64,000 nt of DNA from Salarias fasciatus (taxonomy: Eukaryota > Chordata > Actinopteri > Blenniiformes > Blenniidae). The notes beneath the pieces are model-generated. The model saw only the letters and a program-made list of their open reading frames with translations, did no database searches and had not been told where the DNA came from. The stretch spans positions 11,568,783 through 11,632,782 of the forward strand of contig NW_021941230.1 in the NCBI RefSeq assembly GCF_902148845.1, written 5' to 3'. Positions 1 through 10,983 of the stretch are shown piece after piece; the first letter of the stretch is position 1, and each line of letters begins with the position of its first letter. Made by a program: the position numbers and the translations under genes.

Positions 1-1249
1 TCATTGAGTGCCTGGAGGCGGCAGTGCGAGGCTCCCAGCAGGTCGCTCTGCACCTGCAGCCCCGCCGATGCTCCAAGGAGCAGCGACGTCCAGCCCCCTG
101 GAGTTCCCCGGCATCTGACCAGACCCGACCGTCTTCCCATCGACCCTCCTCCCGGGGCGCTGACCAACCGAGACAGTCCCACACTCCCGAGCCGAGGAGC
201 GCCCCGTCCGCTCGCCCAGCATCTGCTGTCAAAAATGTAAATAAAGGCCGTCAGGCACGTTATAACTATCTGAGTGCAGCAATCCTTCCTCTCCTCCGTG
301 TTTGCATGATTGAAAAAGTGTCAAACTCGGTGAGGCCTTTCTTCCTCCCGCTCCAGGATAAAGCGGCTGAGAGTGGTGAGTTGAACGCTCACAGTCCCGC
401 CCGGACGCATGAGCCATCACCGGCTCTTCCTCCACGCTCTTGCCTCGCAGCAGTTGTGGATGTGGGGCATAGCAGCAAGCTGGGGCCGCTAGCTTTCCCG
501 CTGGGTGCGCCTTGCAAGCGGGACACTGCCGATGTTCTACCGGCATCCCGCAAATGCTCCAGGCTGCATTCTCTGCTGGCTTCGGCTCAGGTGAGCACCA
601 CGAAGTGTCAGAGCAGCACAGCAGTGCCGGCCCGGGTCCCCATCGTGGGGCATCCCGGCCCCGGCAGCACTCATAACGCTCTCGGCTGTCTTTCTCGGTA
701 GGTTTCTGCTCATGATAGCACAGCAAAGTGCCACAGCAGCGGAGCTTCACCGACCCACGTCCCTGCAGTAGGGCGTCCCACTCGCGGCATCACTCATACC
801 GCTACCAGCGGCCTTTTCCCGCCGGCCTCTGCTCCTGTTAGCACAGCGAGGTGTCAGAGCAGAGGAGCCATGCCGCCCCAGGCTCCCGCTATTGAGCGTC
901 CTGGCTCCGGCTTTATTTCCGAGGTCAGCGGCCCAGGTAACCCAGGGATTACGCTGCCTCTGTCCGGGTTGTCTCCAACAAAGCGCCGGTCCGTGGCCCC
1001 GAGGCTGCCGCCCGCGCTCACTCAGGGGATGCCCCCTCCACGGCCCTTTTATCGAGGGCCCCCTGTCTCCCGAGGCCGGGTGGGCCGTCCCTCCAGGCCG
1101 TGGTGCAACCACTCACGCTGCGTTTTTTAGATGTGTCGTGCAATGTTGGGACCGCTTTCTCCCTGGCTGTCCAGGACGGTGAGAAGTGGCTATGCTCTGC
1201 AGTTTGCCTGTCGTCCACCTCTTTTCAACGGGATCCTTCGTACACGGCA

Positions 1250-1905
1250 CGTATGCCCTGCTCGGGCGGCCACTCTCGAAGTGGAAATAGCCTCGCTCCT
1301 CCGCCGGGGTGCGGTCACGGAGCTGAGCACGGAGGAGGCGCACTCGGGCTTCTATTACACCTACTTCTTGGTTCCCGAGAAGTCCAGGGGAGCGAGACCC
1401 ATTTTGGACCTGCGGGTCCTCAGTATTCACCTAGCCACCAGGAGGTTCCACATGCTGATGATCAAACACCTCCTGGAGTGCATCCGGCCCGGAGACTAGA
1501 TGACGTCAGTCGACCTGAGGGACGCCTACTTCCACATCACCATTCTGAGGAGGCACAGGACCTTCCTCCGTTTTGCCGTGGGAGACCAGTATTTTCAATA
1601 TACCCGGCTCCCCTTCGGCTACTTTCTCGCTCCTCGCACCTTCACTGAGTGTGTCGAAGCAGCGCTGGAGCCCCTCCGTCGTCGCGGTTTGAGGATCCTC
1701 GCCTACATCGACGACTGGCTCATACTGGCGTCCTCTCATCAGGAGGCTGTGCTGCACACGACCCAGATCCTGCACCACATCGAGCTCCTGGGGTTCACGG
1801 TGAACCTACACAAGAGCACGCTCACCCCAGTTCAACACATGGCTTATCTGGGGTTGGAGCTGGACATGCTCTCCATGATGGCCCGCCTCTCCAGGGAGAG
1901 GTGAA
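1250..1905 (+). mobile_element. DIRS element: reverse transcriptase region
   Basis: Conceptual translation shows the RT core: a V-P-E-K-S-R-G-A-R-P-I-L-D-L-R block, S-V-D-L-R-D-A-Y-F-H-I, R-L-P-F-G-Y, and the catalytic A-Y-I-D-D-W box followed by L-G-L-E-L-D. This set of motifs is characteristic of DIRS-group RTs. It is part of the broken element above and is not a host gene. Confidence 0.85.
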
Positions 1906-2159
1906 CCTCCATTCTCTCGGCCCTGAGGTCTGCAATGTCCACACCTCTGGTCAAGGTCCGCTTGGTCAGGACTGTTCTGGGTTTGATGGCTGCGGCCCAC
2001 CTAGTGGTCCGGCTGGGCCCTCTACACATGCGCAGGCTGCAGCGGTGGTTTGCACACCTCCGCTGCGTGGGGAACAGTGGGACAGATGCAGGAAGATCCC
2101 AATCCCGCCCAAGCATGCCAGGATCTCCTCTACTGAATGGATCCTGTTCTCCTGATGCA

Positions 2160-2640
2160 AGGCGTTGCATCACGTCGAGGTGTTCACGGATGCGTCTGTC
2201 GCAGGATGGGGAGGCACCCTAGACCACCACACGGTGGGCGGTGCTTGGGACACGACTCCCATTCACACCAATGACGGCGGTGCAGCAGGTCCTGTTCCAT
2301 TTCCAAGCCAGGCTAAAGGACAGCCATGTGCTTGTCAGGACAGACAACACCACGGTGGTCACGTACCTGAACAGGCAGGGGGAGACCCGCTCTCCCCATC
2401 TTTATCACAAAGCGGCGGAGATCCTTCTCTGGGCGGACCGGGACCTCGCGTCTCTCAGAGCGCGACACGTGCCCAGGGTTCTCAACGTCGGTGCGGACAG
2501 GATGTCCCGGGGAGGCCCACTCCGCGACGAGTGGGGCCTGTCTCCGTGGGTGGCAGCCCGACACTGGCGCAGGTTCGGGGCCCCAGTGGCAGACCTTTTC
2601 GCCAGTGCAGTGAACGCACAGTGCCCAATCTAGTTCTTGC
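2160..2640 (+). mobile_element. DIRS element: RNase H region
   Basis: The translation contains V-F-T-D-A-S-V-A-G-W-G near the start and V-R-T-D-N-T-T-V-V-T-Y-L-N further on. These are the two aspartate-bearing motifs of retroelement RNase H, directly downstream of the RT as expected in DIRS elements. Fossil copy. Confidence 0.75.
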
Positions 2641-2963
2641 TCAGGTCGTCAGACGGACTCCCTCTAGGGGTAGACGCCTTCGCACACAGGCACTGGCCTC
2701 CGGGCCTCCTGTACGCGTTCCCTCCGACCCACCTCTTGGCTCTGCTGCTACGCAGGGTGAGGCTGCACAAACTGCACATGATTGTGGTAACTCCGGACAC
2801 CCCGAGCGCTCGGAGGTTCCCGGACCTGGTCCAGTTGGCGGTCGGGGACCCCTGGCCGATTCCCGACGGGCCCGACGCGCTGCTGCAGGCAGGGGGCGCC
2901 CGCCGATCCCGCCCCTTCCTGGGTGGGAGGCTCCTGGCCTAGGAGGCTGAGCGGACGAGACTA

Positions 2964-3985
2964 ATGGAACGAGATCTCCCCCCAGCGGTGGTTTCCACCA
3001 TCCAGAGTGCCAGGGCCCCCTCGACTGTTAAGGCCTACAGGCCTCGGTGGCACTTCTTCACGACGTGGTGCACGGAGAGGGGCTTGGACCTGGTCTCCTG
3101 CACTATCGGTGGAGTTTTGGTGTTCCTCCAGGCCCTGCTGGACAGCAGTCGCGCTGCATCCACCCTGGCGGTGTTTGCATCGGGAATCAAAGCGGGCCAC
3201 GGCGGCTTTGGCCGCTTCTCTGCTCGCAGCCACCCACTTGTGAAGCGGTTTCTGCACGAGGCGTGTTGGCTACGGCCAGCCCCCAGGCATGTGGTCTCCC
3301 CGTGGGACCTCCATGTTGTGTTGGAGGGTCTTAAGGGACCCCCCTTCGAGCCTTTGGAGCAGGTGGGGGACCGCTTTCTCTCCTTCAAGGCCACCATCTT
3401 GTTAGCGCTAGCATCCACCAAAACAGTTGAGGATCTCTGCGTCTTGTCGGTCCACCCATCCTGCATGGTGTTCAGCCAGGATGGAGGCCTCGGCCATCTC
3501 CGGCCTAACCCGGACTTTCATCCTGAGGTGATCACTTCGGACTTCTGGTCGCGAGTGTTTCGGATCAGAACGCTTAGCTCCCTGCCTGGCTCGTCTGGGG
3601 ACGACCCTCGGCTGCGGTTGCTGTGCCCAGTCAGGGCCCTGCGTCTTTATGTTCAGCGCACAGCTGGCTTTCGCACCACAGACTAGCTGTTTGTGAGGTT
3701 TGGAGCCCCGCTGACCTCTCAGCGTCTTGCCCACTGGGTGGGGGGCGCTATTGCAGCTGCCTACGAGGCACAGAATCTCTTGCCACCGGCAGAGATTTGC
3801 GCTCATTCCACACGGCGTGTGGCTGCCTCTGCGACCCTGTGCAGAGGGATCACGGTGAGTGACATCTGCCAGGCTGCCTCCTGGGCCTCTGCGTCCACTT
3901 TTGTGTGTTCATATCTGCTGGATATGTGCACAGACTCGGTGGCCATGTTGGTTTTTAGTGAGAAGAGGAGTTCAGTCACTTAACC
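2964..3985 (+). mobile_element. DIRS element: tyrosine recombinase region
   Basis: The translation begins M-E-R-D-L-P-P and has an N-terminal SAM-like region with S-T-V-K-A-Y, as in phage-type tyrosine recombinases. The C-terminal part carries I-C-A-H-S-T-R-R-V-A-A-S, resembling the H-x-x-R box, followed by W-A-S-A-S-T-F. This domain replaces integrase in DIRS elements and fixes the classification. Broken; fossil copy. Confidence 0.8.
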
Positions 3986-4458
3986 CTTTCGGTCCTTCTG
4001 GCCTGTCTGCCACATCCCGGAGGGGGTCGTGGACCAGGGCTTTCCCACCTGCCGCCTGGCTTTGCCGCGGCCTGGGGATGTTTTGACTATGACGGTGCTT
4101 AGCGGGAACAGGAGTTCTGCCGCTTGCTGTGTTGTGTGACGGCACTTAGCGGGAACAGAAGTTCTGCCGTTTGCTGTATTGGATTATAACCCGGCTGCCG
4201 CTTCCCGTGTGTGGGTCACGGACCAGGGGTTTCCCCGCTTGCCGCTGTGGCTTTCCCTGGCCGGCGCGTGTGTGTGTTGCTGTGGCGATGCTTGTTCACA
4301 TCGCGGACGGCACTTTGGCGCATGGATGCCCACCTTGTTCTTCAGGAGTTCTACGATCGTTCTGGACGTACGGTTTGTTTACTTCCGTCTTACGCACCAA
4401 TCACGTCAGCAGGCCAGCTGGGAGTACAGTGATCGACCTACGGCCTTCGCCTTGGTGA

Positions 4459-4810
4459 GTACCACTAGCGAAGCCCGTAGGCGGGCTTAGCACTTATAAA
4501 GTAGAATTAGTAGTTACTGGATGTAAATCCAGTTCTACGAGTAAGTGCGTGCCCGCCTACCTGCTGGCCCAGCTATCTGCTTCCCTTACTTGCTTACATC
4601 AGAAAAAGGGTTTGTGGGTGCCTCGCCCTTGGTAATATAGCCTTGGCGAGGGGCGTGGTGCTGCGCCATCACGTGGCGGGGATTGGTGCGTCGAGCTTTG
4701 ATTGTCTCAGTGGATTGGCTAGAGATAGAGGAGTGCCACTAACGAAGCCCGTAGGCGGGCATGTACTTACTCGTAGAACTGGAGTTACATCCAGTAACTA
4801 CTAATTACAA
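4459..4810. repeat. DIRS terminal repeat complex (direct plus inverted copies)
   Basis: The motif containing GAAGCCCGTAGGCGGGC at about 4470-4486 recurs directly at about 4743-4759. The stretch at about 4505-4560 (TAGTTACTGGATGTAA..., CGAGTAAGTGCGTGCCCGCC) is inverted at about 4749-4800. Combined direct and inverted repeats at one end are what circular-intermediate DIRS elements carry. The element is taken to stop near 4810. Confidence 0.65.
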
Positions 4811-4989
4811 GTTACCTGTCAAAAAATGTAGTCGGTAACTTCCTCTAACTACTGAAATAGTGAAGACAAAGTTATGTAGCAGAGTAGTTTAAATTAGTCT
4901 AAGACCAGTAAACAGAAATAAAGACAAGGACAAACACAGTGTGGCATCCACTCAGTGTTCTGACAACTCTCACTCTCTCGCTAAATACT

Positions 4990-5450
4990 CTCAGTAATGT
5001 GATTACCTGCTTGGCTCTTGGGCTCTTGGGCCTTGGGCTCTCGGCTCTGCCCGCCCCGGGCGTCCGGTGCCTGCCGGTCGTGGCTCGGTCCCCGGCCGAG
5101 GCTTTCCTCTGCCCCATTTCTGGACCAGAGCGTGGGCATCTGCCTGTGGGAGCGGCTTGGATCCAGGCTCTGTGATGACCGCCAGCTGTCTGGGCTCTGA
5201 GGGCTTCTCTGGCCTGCTTCTGGCCTTCAGGGGTCAGAGGTCATATATGCATGATCACTATCACCATCACTATCGCCATCACATTTTCATTATCATGCTG
5301 ATCTTTAATCACTCTTTACATACTTTGTTACCTTGTCTTCTTGTGGTGGTTAGACTAATGGTGATGTGTAGTAGATCTCTCTTGATGCACGTCCCTAGTT
5401 TACTACTAGTTACTACTAGCTATATTCTCAAAAAAAAAAAAAGGTTTGTG
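4990..5450 (+). repeat. GC-rich interspersed repeat, copy 1 (family unknown)
   Basis: The block with GGCTCTTGGGCCTTGGGCTC followed by a CTGCCCGCC-rich stretch recurs near 20335-20490. The later part, TTAGACTAATGGTGAT and on to an A-run, recurs near 25815-25930. The three fragments overlap pairwise into one longer repeat in the same orientation. No coding domain was recognised. Confidence 0.6.
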
Positions 5451-8195
5451 GCGTCCTTGCATTTCCTTCCTTCCCTACACCCCTACCCCTCCTTTTATTT
5501 TTGTGGCCTGGTCTGTTCACTACTATGGTTCATCATGGAAAAAATAAAAAATTATATATATATGTATGGTTCTGTCAGTTTCTGTGTTGGTTGTCGGCTC
5601 TGTTTTGGTGTTGTCTAGCAAGATGGCGCCTGTGTCCGGCTTTGCGTCTGCTGCCTCCCTGCTCTGGCGGATACTAGTCTGGATTTCATCATATACTGCA
5701 TTATATATTGCTATATCAAGCCAGTCAACCATAATCTGTGTCACAGCCGTCATCCGCTATGATCGTCAAGCACTTTTAGCCATTCAAGAGCACATGAATA
5801 CAGCGTGTGTTACCTGGGCCGCATATGAGGAGCGCTTTCCTCCACCTGTTGAATGTGAGGCGTCATCTTTGGAGTGCCTACTGGTAAGCGTCGTGCCAGG
5901 AGAAGGAAGAGGGGCTCGCGGGCTGGAGTACAGTCCAGGCGGAGGAAGCTGAGGGGTTGCATGTCCTGGGACACCTGGTCCGGATCCGCTGGTGATCTGC
6001 GTTGTTTACGCAGGATCCCTGTCCACGAACCCGGTGTGGACGCGGCCCTCGCGCCACCGGCATCTTGCTCCCCGCTTCTGTGGCTGCAGACTAATCGTAC
6101 CTTTCCAGCTCAACCCGCCCGGCACCCGCTCCTGCACCGGTGTGAGCGAGTCCTGCGGGCAGTCACTGTGGAGGATACCGCCCGGGTTGCCTCAAAGAGC
6201 CGTGCGGGTCTGCGCACATCTCCAGCTAAGCGCGAGCAGCCGATACGCTTTGCTCTCCTAAACGCACGCTCCATTGCGAACAAGACGCACTTTCTGAGTG
6301 ATTTATTCTCAGACAAAGACCTGGATTTCATGGCCCTGACTGAGACTTGGCAGAAAGAGCGGGAATTTGCCTATTTGAATGAAGTTTGTCCTCCAAACTG
6401 CTCCGTGTTTGGGACTCCGCGGATTGCTCGGCGAGGAGGCGGTCTTGCGCTGATCCACAAGGATTACTTTCCGTGCAGGCAAATGAAGCCGGGGATTTAC
6501 AATTCGTTCGAGCTTCAGTTGACAAAGGTTGGTCATTTAAATTGTTTTTATTGTGTTGTAATTTACAGACCCCCTGGTCCTGCACATGAGTTTCTAAATG
6601 AATTTTCAGATTTTTTATCCTCGTTAATCAAATTTGACAGAGTGCTGATTCTGGGGGATTTTAATCTCCATGTAAATGACTCCTGCTGTCCTGTTGCATC
6701 GGAGTTCTTAGCACTCACTGACTCTTTTCATTTTAAGCAACATGTTCTTGGTCAAACGCATAACAAAGGCCACACGTTGGATCTAGTGTTCTCCTTTGGT
6801 TTGGACATTGACTGTCTGAATGTGGTGGATGTTCTTGTGTCTGACCATTTTTGTGTCTATTTCAATCTTTCCATTAATGTGGAGTTGTGCACCCGAGAGA
6901 GGGTTTGTCAAAAGCGCTGCATAAACCAATCTGTTGTTAATCGATTTTCTGAAATGTTTCAGCCTTGTTTTGATGATGTGTGTAATGATGCAGAATCTTA
7001 CATGAATTGTTTTAATGTCCACTGTGAATCAGTGCTGGACATGGTTGCGCCGGTAAAGCGCAAAATTGTGTCTTCAAAAAATTCCCAGCCATGGCTAAAT
7101 GAGGAGATAGCTTGATTCAGGAGATCTTGTCGAAAGGCAGAACGGCTGTTTAAAGCCACAAATCTTGAGGTTCACAGATTACACTTAAAAGAGATGATTT
7201 TATCACTAAATGAAATGATTAAACAAGCTAGGTCTACCTATTTCGCTAACCTTGTGAATTCGAATAAGAGAAACCCCAAGGTTGTTTTTGATACAATTCA
7301 GAAAATTGTATCACCTTCATCTCCAACTGTGCCTATTTCCACCACTGATGACTGCAACAAGTTTCTGAAATACTTTGTGGCAAAAGTGAAAGACATCAGA
7401 CAAAATGTGAGTCCGTCAAATGTGAACATGACTTCTATGTCTTCTATCACTTGCTCCTGGTCCTTGTTTCCCGGTGTGTCAATGGAAGATTTCATGGAAA
7501 TTCTGAGGAAAATGAAGCCCTCCTCCTGCCCTTTTGATGTGTTACCGACATCTTTGCTTTACAAAGTTATTGACGTTGTTGCTCCACATGTTGTGAACCT
7601 CATAAATGTCTCCCTTTCTACTGGTTTGGTTCCAAACTTTTTAAAACAGGCTGCGATAAGTCCTACTTTAAAGAAACCAAATTTGGATCCAGTAGAGCCT
7701 GGAAATTACCGGCCTATATCAAAATTGCCCTTTCTCTCCAAAGTTTTAGAGAAAGTTGTTGCAGAGCAACTCATTGCTTATCTGGATCTAAATGAAATGT
7801 TGGACAAATTTCAGTCTGGTTTTCGCAAGATGCACTCCACTGAGACTGCTCTGCTAAAAGTGTCCAGTGATATTCAGATGGCTGCAGACTCTGGTCAGTA
7901 TTCAGTTCTGGTTCTACTGGATTTATCTGCAGCTTTTGACACAGTGGACCATAAACTCCTGTTACAAAGGCTGAACACTGACTTTGGAATCTCTGGAATG
8001 GTTCTCGAGTGGTTCTCTTCGTACCTGACCAATCGGACATTCTCAGTGTGTGCCAATAACATTTTGTCTGAAGCCACTCCTTTGGTGTATGGTGTTCCTC
8101 AGGGGTCAGTCTTGGGTCCAATTCTGTTTTTATTGTACATCAGCCCCATTGGCAAAATCATTCGCCATTTTAAACATGTGTCTTATCATCTCTAT

Positions 8196-9376
8196 CAATC
8201 AATCAATCAATCAATTTATTTTTGTATAGCCCAGTATCACAACAACAGTTGCCTCAGAGGGCTTCAGGATGTTACATTTGTCGGTAAAAGTAAAAACAGT
8301 GAATAAGCATAATGGTAATATGTCAATATTTACAGTAACGAGACAGAACGAAGCAACCACCGCCTTCGACCCTCACATCCGGCAAGAAAAAACTCCAAAA
8401 ACCCAGTGGGAAAAGAAGAAATCTTGGGGAGAACCACAGTATGGAGGGATCCCTCTCCCAGGGACGGACAGCTTTGGCAACAGCTAGCATGAGACAATAA
8501 GAAGTAAAGCCTAGGACTATGTTGAGGACAGTCCGTTGGACGGTCCAGCACAAGAACCACGGATCCCAGCAGTAGAACCGAAGCCAGTCCACGGGCAGGA
8601 CCGACAGGGGTGTCCTCCCGGTCCGGACGGAGCTTGTTCATAGGCCTTCGTAATAGTGGAGTCAGCAACTGAAACTGGAGAAGACTCCCCCTCGAAGGGG
8701 GGGACAACAGGTGAAAAGCAATGAACGGACTAAAGGGAAGAACATTCAGACATTAGAGGAGGACAGGGCTCAGTGCACCGTACTTCCCACAGCATTCTAG
8801 CTCCTGGGGCAGCTTTGTGGATACTTAACTGTTTAAACTAGTATTTAGTTAGTATAGTTTAGTTTAGTTTAATTTAGTTTGGTTTAGTTTAATTTTGTTT
8901 AGTGTAATTTGGTTTGGTTTGGTTTAGTTTAATTTAATTTAATTTAATTTAGTTTAGTTTAGTTTAGTTTAGTTTAGTTTAGTTTGGTTTACTGTAGTTT
9001 GGTTTGGTTTACTTTAGTTTGGTTTGGTTTGTTTTAGTTTAGTTTAGTTTAGTTTAGTTTAGTTTAGTTTAGTTTAGTTTACTGTAGTTTGGTTTGGTTT
9101 GTTTTAGTTTAGTTTAGTTTAGTTTGGTTTACTTTAGTTTGGTTTGGTTTGTTTTAGTTTAGTTTAGTTTAGTTTAGTTTAGTTTAGTTTAGAATCCCTA
9201 GCTGACCTGATCATAGGCTGCATCGAAGAGAAACGTCTTGAGCCTAACCTTAAATGTGGAGACTGTGTCTGCCTCTTTGACACCACTTGGAAGCTGGTTC
9301 CATAAAAATGGTGCCTGATAGCTAAAGGCTCTTCCACCTAGTGTCCATTTAGAGACTCTCGGAGTCACCAGTAACC
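8196..9376 (+). mobile_element. Common teleost interspersed repeat nested in the L2 RT
   Basis: It starts with (CAAT)n, then TTTATTTTTGTATAGCCCAG, and later GCCTCAGAGGGCTT and CTTAAATGTGGAGACTGTGT. I know this order of blocks from many percomorph genomes; the class is uncertain. The hexamer CTCTAT occurs at 8190-8195 and 9377-9382. Removing the insert and one hexamer rejoins the LINE reading frame at L-Y-A-D-D, so the boundaries are well supported. No transposase or RT was seen in it. Confidence 0.75.
8842..9192. repeat. (TTTAG)n pentanucleotide array
   Basis: About 350 bp of TTTAG/TTTGG/TTTAA variants inside the nested repeat. Higher-order blocks such as TTTACTGTAGTTTGG recur, so it has grown by blocks as well as by single units. 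Confidence 0.9.
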
Positions 9377-10344
9377 CTCTATGCTGATGACATTCAATTG
9401 TACATTTCTTTTAAAGAGAGTGAGTTGCACAAATTGTCTGAGTTAATGGACTGTATCTCAAGTATAAAGACTTGGCTTTCTGAAAACTGTCTCCAGTTAA
9501 ACTCGGAAAAGACTGAATCTTTGATAATTGCCCCTGAGCAGAAAATCCCTTTTATTAAGAGTCACCTTGGTTCTCTGGGCCCCTCTGTCCAGTCGAGCAT
9601 CAGAAACCTCGGTGTCTGGTTTGACCAGTCCCTGTCTCTGGACAACCATTCAAGACTTTTGGTCAAAAATTGCTTCTATCATTTGAGAAATATTGCAAAG
9701 CTGAAGCCAGTTTTATCCGGCACCGATCTGGAGTTGGTGATTCATGCTTTTATTTCTTCTCGTTTAGATTATTGCAACTCTCTCTTCTCATGTTTTAACA
9801 AAAATGTTCTTAACCGTCTTCAGCTGGTTCAAAATGCCGCAGCAAGACTTTTAACGGGGTCCAGCAGATGGTCACACATTACGCCAGTCCTGTCTTCTCT
9901 TCACTGGCTCCCTATTAAATTTCGGATCGATTTTAAAATCCTAGTATTGACTTTCAGAGCCTTGCATGATCAGGCTCCTAAGTATCTTTGTGATCTGCTT
10001 CAAACGTACTCACCTGGCCGCTCGCTCCGCTCCTCAGACCAGAACCTCCTCATGGTACCAAAAACGCGTTTTAAAACTAGAGGAGATGTGTCCTTTCAGG
10101 CCGTGGCTCCAAAACTATGGAACGCCCTGCCTCTGTCCCTCCGTGTGGCTGATACAATTGACTCCTTTAAAAAGCAGCTGAAGACGCTTTTATTTAATCG
10201 GGCTTTTAGTTGACTGGACGTTTCTGATGCGATTGATTGGCTGTCTGTTCTTATCACGTTTATTTTGATATTGTTTTTATTTTTGTTTTTTGCACTGTGA
10301 AGCACTTTGTGATTTTATCTGCGAAAGGTGCTATACAAATAAAG

Positions 10345-10380
<36 letters not shown>

Positions 10381-10386
10381 GTCTAG

Positions 10387-10983
10387 ATTGGGGTTTGGGA
10401 TTGTTCTTGGTTGCGTGTGGTGCGTCGACAACACTGTTTTGTATTGTGAATTTGTACATAAGTTGTGCCCCCACCCCCCTTCCCCTTCTCTTTATCTTTC
10501 TCTCTTTCTGTATCTCGCTCTCTGAGCGTTTCCGTCCCGGTCCTGTCTGGCAGCCATGCCGGATGCCAATTTTAAATAAAGGCAGCAGCAGGAGGAGATT
10601 CAGTCTCGTCCTGCTGCTAACATTAAAATCTGTTCCGATGGTAAAAGGCTACAATCATACAACATTTCACGCCCCAGCTGCTGAACAGGACAAGGGAGAT
10701 TTAAAAAAAAAAAAAAGTGATTACCTGCTGAGATCGGTGCTCAGCCTCAGTTGCTACCAGCAGCGGTTGTTGCTGTGGTCACTGTGGAAAAGTGTCAAGG
10801 AGGCAGTCCCTGAAGGAGGAGCTGTGCTCCATACAGGTGAACTGTACAGGAGCTTGATCAGCTGGAAGCAGGCTGCTCTTCATACATTCACGACTGGGCT
10901 TCTTTGGTTTCCTGCGCCACATGGTGGGCACAAGGAAGAACAGTCAGTTCAAATGCAGGATGGACCAAGAGTCCACTCTTCAT
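10387..10983. other. No gene recognised
   Basis: The first base pairs continue the target interrupted by the L2. An open frame runs through the LINE tail and this stretch, but it starts in the (TTA)n tract and shows no domain. An A-run lies near 10703. I see no supported feature. Confidence 0.5.

Larger units (their letters stand above)
1..4810 (+). mobile_element. DIRS-type tyrosine-recombinase retrotransposon, broken, left end outside window
   Basis: The order of parts is diagnostic: a Pro/Ser/Arg-rich gag-like region (about 1-1100), reverse transcriptase with a Y-I-D-D catalytic box, RNase H, and then a tyrosine recombinase instead of an integrase. It ends in the split direct and inverted repeats typical of DIRS elements rather than in LTRs. 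It is GC-rich compared with its AT-rich surroundings. The coding region is broken in several places, so this is a fossil copy, although the domains remain easy to recognise, suggesting moderate age. The left end is cut by the window edge. About 590-860 holds three imperfect copies of a roughly 123-bp unit in the gag-like region. DIRS versus Ngaro subgroup was not resolved. Confidence 0.85.
5874..10213 (+). pseudogene. L2 LINE ORF2: AP endonuclease plus reverse transcriptase, interrupted
   Basis: The endonuclease part (about 6240-6860) has L-L-N-A-R-S-I, T-E-T-W, V-I-Y-R-P-P, L-G-D-F-N-L-H and S-D-H, the motifs of APE-type LINE endonucleases. The reverse transcriptase part has Y-R-P-I-S, F-Q-S-G-F-R, L-L-D-L-S-A-A-F-D-T-V, G-V-P-Q-G-S-V-L-G-P and then Y-A-D-D at about 9381-9392, followed by a C-terminal region ending L-L-F-N-R-A-F-S at 10213. 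A TGA at 7113-7115 interrupts the frame between endonuclease and RT. A repeat at 8196-9376 splits the RT just before Y-A-D-D. The protein would have copied its own RNA at a nicked target. It cannot be active as it stands. Confidence 0.88.
5611..10386 (+). mobile_element. Full-length L2-type LINE with 8-bp target-site duplication
   Basis: The octamer TTGTCTAG flanks the element at 5611-5618 and 10379-10386. Between them lie a 5' region beginning CAAGATGGCGCC, an endonuclease-reverse transcriptase ORF, and a 3' end with GAAGCACTTTGTGATTTTAT, a CTATACAAATAAAG motif and a (TTA)n tail, the usual L2 3' terminus. Without the repeat inserted at 8196-9376 the element would be about 3.6 kb. A full 5' end with intact target duplications is uncommon for LINEs, which are usually 5'-truncated, and suggests a fairly recent insertion. 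Confidence 0.88.
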
